Assembly: GCF_006539505.1 (NCBI RefSeq) | Contig: NZ_BJND01000036.1 | Coordinates: forward strand, 1 to 64,000 | Length of the DNA stretch: 64,000 nt | Direction: 5' to 3' | Source of the DNA: Streptomyces spinoverrucosus | Lineage (GTDB): Bacteria; Actinomycetota; Actinomycetes; Streptomycetales; Streptomycetaceae | In this document: piece after piece, positions 61,581-64,000 of the stretch | Numbering within the stretch: position 1 is the first letter of the stretch | How the letters are laid out: every line of letters begins with the position of its first letter | Translations under genes and position numbers: made by a program | Notes under the pieces: generated by a model | Told to the model about the DNA's origin: nothing | Seen by the model: only the letters and a program-made list of their open reading frames with translations | Database searches by the model: none

Positions 61581-61613
61581 AGGGGCCTGATCCGCTTTGC
61601 GGGTCGGGCCCCT
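61581..61613 (+). terminator. Terminator after tRNA-Pro
   Basis: AGGGGCCTGATCCGC pairs with GCGGGTCGGGCCCCT (two G-U pairs, three-base loop), followed by a T-containing tract. It lies on the element side of the attachment point. Confidence 0.75.
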
Positions 61614-61633
61614 TCTGGGTTTCTGGGGCACTC

Positions 61634-61653
61634 TTGGGAGCCATTTGGGAGCC
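61634..61653 (+). repeat. Two TTGGGAGCC direct repeats, 11 bases apart
   Basis: TTGGGAGCC at 61634-61642 and 61645-61653, one helical turn apart, between the tRNA terminator and the first element gene. This spacing and place suit arm-type binding sites for the integrase or an excisionase. Confidence 0.5.
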
Positions 61654-61706
61654 GGACCCGAAAGAGGGATCAGTCCCCCTGCACAGCTCCACCGAGGGAA
61701 CCGCCG

Positions 61707-62384
61707 TCACGTGTCGCTGCTCGGCTCCTGCGCCCAGGCGTCGTCATCCCAGCACCAGCAATCCTTCGGATCGCCAAGCGCATGCGGAACATCGACGCCC
61801 CCCCAAGGCACGGCGTGATCACGAAGGAAGTCCTCGGCCGCACTCATGGCTATCCACCGGACGGTATACACCTCCTCCGCCTCCCGGTGTGTTCCATCGT
61901 CGCCGTGAGCAGTCCAGCCCCAAGCACACCGGTCTGGAAGGTATGTGATCTCGGCAACCCCGCCGTACCTTTCCACCGTGATCTTCTCTGGTTGCCCCGA
62001 GCCGTCATCGACCGCGCCGGGCCACTTCTTACGCGCTGCCTGCTTGGAGATCCCCCAGGCAGATCCCAGATGGCCATAGGTAGCGCCCATTCCCCCGCCC
62101 ATCAGCGCAGCCTCTGCGGCAAGCGCCTCAGCGGCTTCATGCACCCGCCGCAGGGCATGCAGGTAGGCGAGCTGCCAGTCTGCGAACAACTCCGCCATAG
62201 CAGAGGGTTCGTGTCCGTTGACCAGGCATTCCTGACCACGCGCCGAGATCCGACCCGCGATCTTGCAGGCAAGCTCCCTCAACTGGTCCTGCATCCAGGC
62301 TGCTTCGGCAGCATGAGGCGGACGCCACGGATCCGCCATGGCGTCCGAATCGAACCAGAACTCGTCATCGCTCACTGAACGCAT
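61707..62384 (-). CDS. Hypothetical helix-turn-helix protein of the integrated element
   Basis: 225 residues. The middle has a helix-turn-helix-like stretch, YGHLGSAWGISKQAARKKWP (about 103-122), preceded by a long helical region (RRVHEAAEALAAEAALM). The C-terminal 90 residues are Trp- and Asp-rich (WCWDDDAWAQ). The ATG used has TACGGT seven bases upstream and no ribosome site; the palindrome just before it overlaps that -10, so the gene is probably repressed through it. The use of an earlier ATG would put the operator inside the gene. It is likely to be the element's regulator (inference). Confidence 0.6.
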   Translation of the reverse strand: MRSVSDDEFWFDSDAMADPWRPPHAAEAAWMQDQLRELACKIAGRISARGQECLVNGHEPSAMAELFADWQLAYLHALRRVHEAAEALAAEAALMGGGMGATYGHLGSAWGISKQAARKKWPGAVDDGSGQPEKITVERYGGVAEITYLPDRCAWGWTAHGDDGTHREAEEVYTVRWIAMSAAEDFLRDHAVPWGGVDVPHALGDPKDCWCWDDDAWAQEPSSDT

Positions 62385-62387
62385 GGG

Positions 62388-62436
62388 GACAACCGTAGTT
62401 GTCACAGCATGCCCGGTGAGGACAACCGTGATTGTC
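62388..62436. promoter_or_regulatory. Pair of 16-base palindromic operators
   Basis: GACAAC-CGTA-GTTGTC (62388-62403, perfect) and GACAAC-CGTG-ATTGTC (62421-62436, one mismatch) are 33 bases apart, centre to centre. The first covers the probable -10 (TACGGT, minus strand) of the helix-turn-helix gene at 62384. Spacing of about three helical turns suits cooperative binding. Confidence 0.7.
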
Positions 62437-62704
62437 GCAACGGGCCCGTCGCAGAGCGGACTTCGAAAGTTTGATGTGCTCGGCTACTCGACTCGAAGCC
62501 ACAGAGAGGAGAACAAAACTGCAGGTCACGCCTGCATGACCTGGCCTAGAGGAAGTGACCAGCCTCGACAGCAAGGCCGGAAAGCGGGCGGATTGACTTG
62601 CGGTGCTAAGTAGCAGCTGCTCGAAGGTGGGCGCGCTCGAATCACCGGGCAACCCACTTGCTTGCGGTCGATATGCGCCGTAGGCCCGAAGAATCGGAGA
62701 GGCC
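62437..62704. other. Gene-free interval of the element
   Basis: About 270 bases with mixed base composition. No frame shows a coding pattern on either strand; it probably holds promoters for the flanking genes. Confidence 0.35.
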
Positions 62705-62902
62705 ATGGCCAAGCACCTCAACTCTCACGTGGTTCCTGACGCTCAAGCGGTCTACCAGTCAGAGCCGCCCTCACGCACGCCGGCCTTCGAGCTTCGTTGC
62801 GGCCCCTTGCACGTGACACTTGATCGCGCACCGCTCAAGTTGCTGGCACTCGGGAGCACGATGACGGCCGTTGCCATGGGAGCAGCGAACTGGTTGCGCT
62901 GA
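62705..62902 (+). CDS. Small hypothetical protein of the integrated element
   Basis: 65 residues. A polar N-terminus leads to FELRCGPLHVTLDRAPLKLL and a short hydrophobic C-terminus (ALGSTMTAVAMGAANWL) that may touch the membrane. CGGAGAGG lies close before the ATG. I recall small proteins with an RCGPLH-type motif in other Streptomyces elements but know no function. A strong terminator follows immediately. Confidence 0.6.
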   Translation: MAKHLNSHVVPDAQAVYQSEPPSRTPAFELRCGPLHVTLDRAPLKLLALGSTMTAVAMGAANWLR

Positions 62903-62905
62903 AAG

Positions 62906-62947
62906 CCGGTCAGGGAGTGCTCCGCTTACGGAGCACTCCCTGACCGG
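62906..62947. terminator. Perfect 19-base hairpin terminator
   Basis: CCGGTCAGGGAGTGCTCCG and its exact complement with a CTTA loop, just after the small gene at 62705-62902. Confidence 0.85.
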
Positions 62948-62950
62948 GTT

Positions 62951-62988
62951 CTCGTCGCTCGGGGCAATTGAGAGTCCCGAGCGACGAG
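62951..62988. terminator. Terminator of the integrase gene
   Basis: CTCGTCGCTCGGG pairs perfectly with CCCGAGCGACGAG around a 12-base loop, 13 bases after the integrase stop and back-to-back with the preceding hairpin. Confidence 0.7.
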
Positions 62989-63001
62989 CCCTCGTTTCCT
63001 A

Positions 63002-64000
63002 CTAGCGTGCGCGCAGTAGATCATCCAGCACACGCACCGGTGACGTCGGGCGCCTCGCGAGGCGAGCGTCGAGTGCCATCTCCCACTGCTCGGTGAGACC
63101 GAGCATGAGGCGCTTGCGCATGCCCAGTGTGACGTGGGCATAGCGCGCCGAGACCGAGCCGTCGATGTGGCCCATGCGCTCGTCCATGAGGACCTTCTCA
63201 GTGCCGAGGTCCTCCATCATCGTGCGGTGAGTGTGGCGTAGGCCGTGGGGTGTGAGGCCCTTGGCGATCGGGAGCCAGCAGGCGTCTGCCCGCTGACTCG
63301 CGCCGCGCCCGCGTGCCGGGATACCGGGCCACGGCTCACCGAGGATCGGCACCGGCCGGGCCTCCTGCGGTGCCTTCTTCGGGTACCAGCCGGAGACCGC
63401 CGGGGTGAACAGCCAGGTGCCGAAGCCGTTCCTGCGCCAGTGGGCCGCGTGCTCAGTGGTCGTGCCGCCCCGCACGAAACCGAGGTCGGCGATCGCCTGC
63501 TCGACGCGGACGCGGGTGTCCTCCCGCACGCGGTCGGGGTGGTTGAGGACGTTGGACACTGTCCCCGTGGACACCTCTGCGAAGCGTGCGACGTCAACGA
63601 GCTTCGCGCCCTGGTGGCCACCGGTGCGAGCGGCTCCCAGCCCCCGGAAGACGTAGGTCCTGCCGTGGCATGAGCAGGGCGCCGGCTTCGTGCGGGCGAC
63701 GTGGTTGAAGACCAGGGCGGACAGCCAGTCCATCGAGTCGATGGTGCGGTAGCTGTCGTCCTTGGGCGGGCAGCGCACCAGTTCGCCGGTGTCCAGCTCA
63801 TAGAGCTGCCACTCGACGCGGAAGGCACCGGGGCGGACGAACTCCGTTTCTAGGCCGACGATTTCGCCCCAGCGCATGCCGGTGTAGCCCTTGAGGACGA
63901 CGGCGACGAACTCGTCGTCACGGCCGGAGAGCAGGGCAGCGCGCTCCGCGGTCAGCAGGATGCCGAGCGGGTCAGTGACCACCTTCTCCGGGCCACGGTC
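63002..64000 (-). CDS. int: Tyrosine recombinase/integrase with an embedded LacI-type helix-turn-helix (partial)
   Basis: 332 C-terminal codons are visible; the N-terminus lies outside. Tyrosine-recombinase boxes: TGMRWGEIVGLE (Arg I), PPKDDSYRTI (the beta-hairpin Lys region), TPHGLRHTHRT (His-x-x-Arg) and MGHIDGSVSARYAHV (with the nucleophile Tyr). Between the Lys region and the His-x-x-Arg box, in frame, lies KLVDVARFAEVSTGTVSNVL followed by a hinge-like EQAIADLGFVRG: a complete LacI-family DNA-binding module of about 50 residues. The gene should catalyse insertion at tRNA-Pro. The embedded module could read an extra DNA site. I have the impression that similar inserts exist in other actinomycete integrases but cannot check. 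Confidence 0.9.
   Translation of the reverse strand, partial: DRGPEKVVTDPLGILLTAERAALLSGRDDEFVAVVLKGYTGMRWGEIVGLETEFVRPGAFRVEWQLYELDTGELVRCPPKDDSYRTIDSMDWLSALVFNHVARTKPAPCSCHGRTYVFRGLGAARTGGHQGAKLVDVARFAEVSTGTVSNVLNHPDRVREDTRVRVEQAIADLGFVRGGTTTEHAAHWRRNGFGTWLFTPAVSGWYPKKAPQEARPVPILGEPWPGIPARGRGASQRADACWLPIAKGLTPHGLRHTHRTMMEDLGTEKVLMDERMGHIDGSVSARYAHVTLGMRKRLMLGLTEQWEMALDARLARRPTSPVRVLDDLLRAR

Larger units (their letters stand above)
61490..64000. mobile_element. End of an integrated element at tRNA-Pro, with integrase pointing toward the tRNA (continues past the window)
   Basis: The typical order for actinomycete integrative elements is seen: tRNA 3' end, terminator, short direct repeats, small cargo genes, then an integrase gene running toward the tRNA. 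Codon use is less strictly GC-ending than in the core. The other end and the second copy of the tRNA 3' sequence must lie right of the window, so the type of element (integrative-conjugative or prophage) cannot be settled. Confidence 0.75.

Noticed and set aside
61850..62077. Short minus-strand frame inside the element's HTH gene
   Set aside because: Out of frame with the HTH gene, without a ribosome site or any coding pattern of its own.
1..64000. CRISPR array or restriction-modification/defence cluster
   Set aside because: No regular repeat-spacer series and no cas, restriction or other recognised defence gene group found; the only methyltransferase is of a housekeeping type.

Overview
The window is GC-rich, with G/C at most third codon positions, and its gene content and order are those of a Streptomyces chromosome core. 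Diagnostic genes are bldG with its anti-sigma neighbour, crp, wblA, an SARP/AfsR-type regulator, a dTMP kinase fused to an MFS-like domain, a tad/flp-type pilus locus with an Ssd-like ATPase, and a MarP-like protease. From memory, the stretch from the SARP gene to the membrane protein before tRNA-Pro is close to collinear with the S. coelicolor SCO3540-SCO3580 region. I could not check this.

Layout: (1) 1-3335: an SARP regulator cut by the window edge and a D-2-hydroxyacid dehydrogenase. (2) 3346-7518: a disturbed accessory patch beside tRNA-Thr(CGT), with unknown membrane proteins, a headless WD40 fragment joined head-to-head to a headless TPR fragment, a partly AT-richer membrane protein and a small secreted protein. 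(3) 7765-17574: a secreted peptidase, holB, the fused tmk, topA and a small membrane protein. (4) 17575-20343: a protein-kinase remnant, a class I methyltransferase and a lipoprotein. (5) 20555-24194: H+-pyrophosphatase, then the bldG/anti-sigma switch. (6) 24274-31950: a helicase, convergent with a seven-gene tad-type operon (ssd, tadA, tadB, tadC, Flp-like pilin, two TadE-like proteins). (7) 31951-37215: a HAD phosphatase, a probable structured RNA, a degenerate Fic-like protein, a P-loop ATPase and a lipoprotein deacetylase. (8) 37216-47085: a SulP-carbonic anhydrase fusion, acs, nhaA, a holin-like protein, an alpha/beta hydrolase and a MarP-like protease. (9) 47164-53254: a CoA-pyrophosphatase-type NUDIX protein and nth on the minus strand, then crp and a nucleotidyltransferase, then a minus-strand cluster (DUF4177, RidA, NUDIX, MBL). 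(10) 53385-61457: two ArsA-type ATPases behind paired DnaA-box-like sequences, wblA, a class A PBP, YqeY, a phosphoesterase and a Pr6Pr-like membrane protein. (11) 61490-64000: tRNA-Pro(CGG) followed by the end of an integrated element.

The most unusual item is the integrase at the right edge. It is a tyrosine recombinase whose catalytic domain is interrupted, in frame, by a complete LacI-type helix-turn-helix. It lies beside a helix-turn-helix protein whose apparent promoter carries two matching GACAAC-N4-type palindromes, and two TTGGGAGCC repeats one helical turn apart follow the tRNA. Together these suggest an element whose recombinase may carry its own DNA-site reader and whose cargo regulator is autoregulated. 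Other notable items are lysine/alanine-rich tails on both TopA and Nth, a recognisable Flp pilin in the tad operon, a Fic fold without its catalytic His, and many genes with a promoter -10 hexamer 6-8 bases before the start codon (leaderless type).
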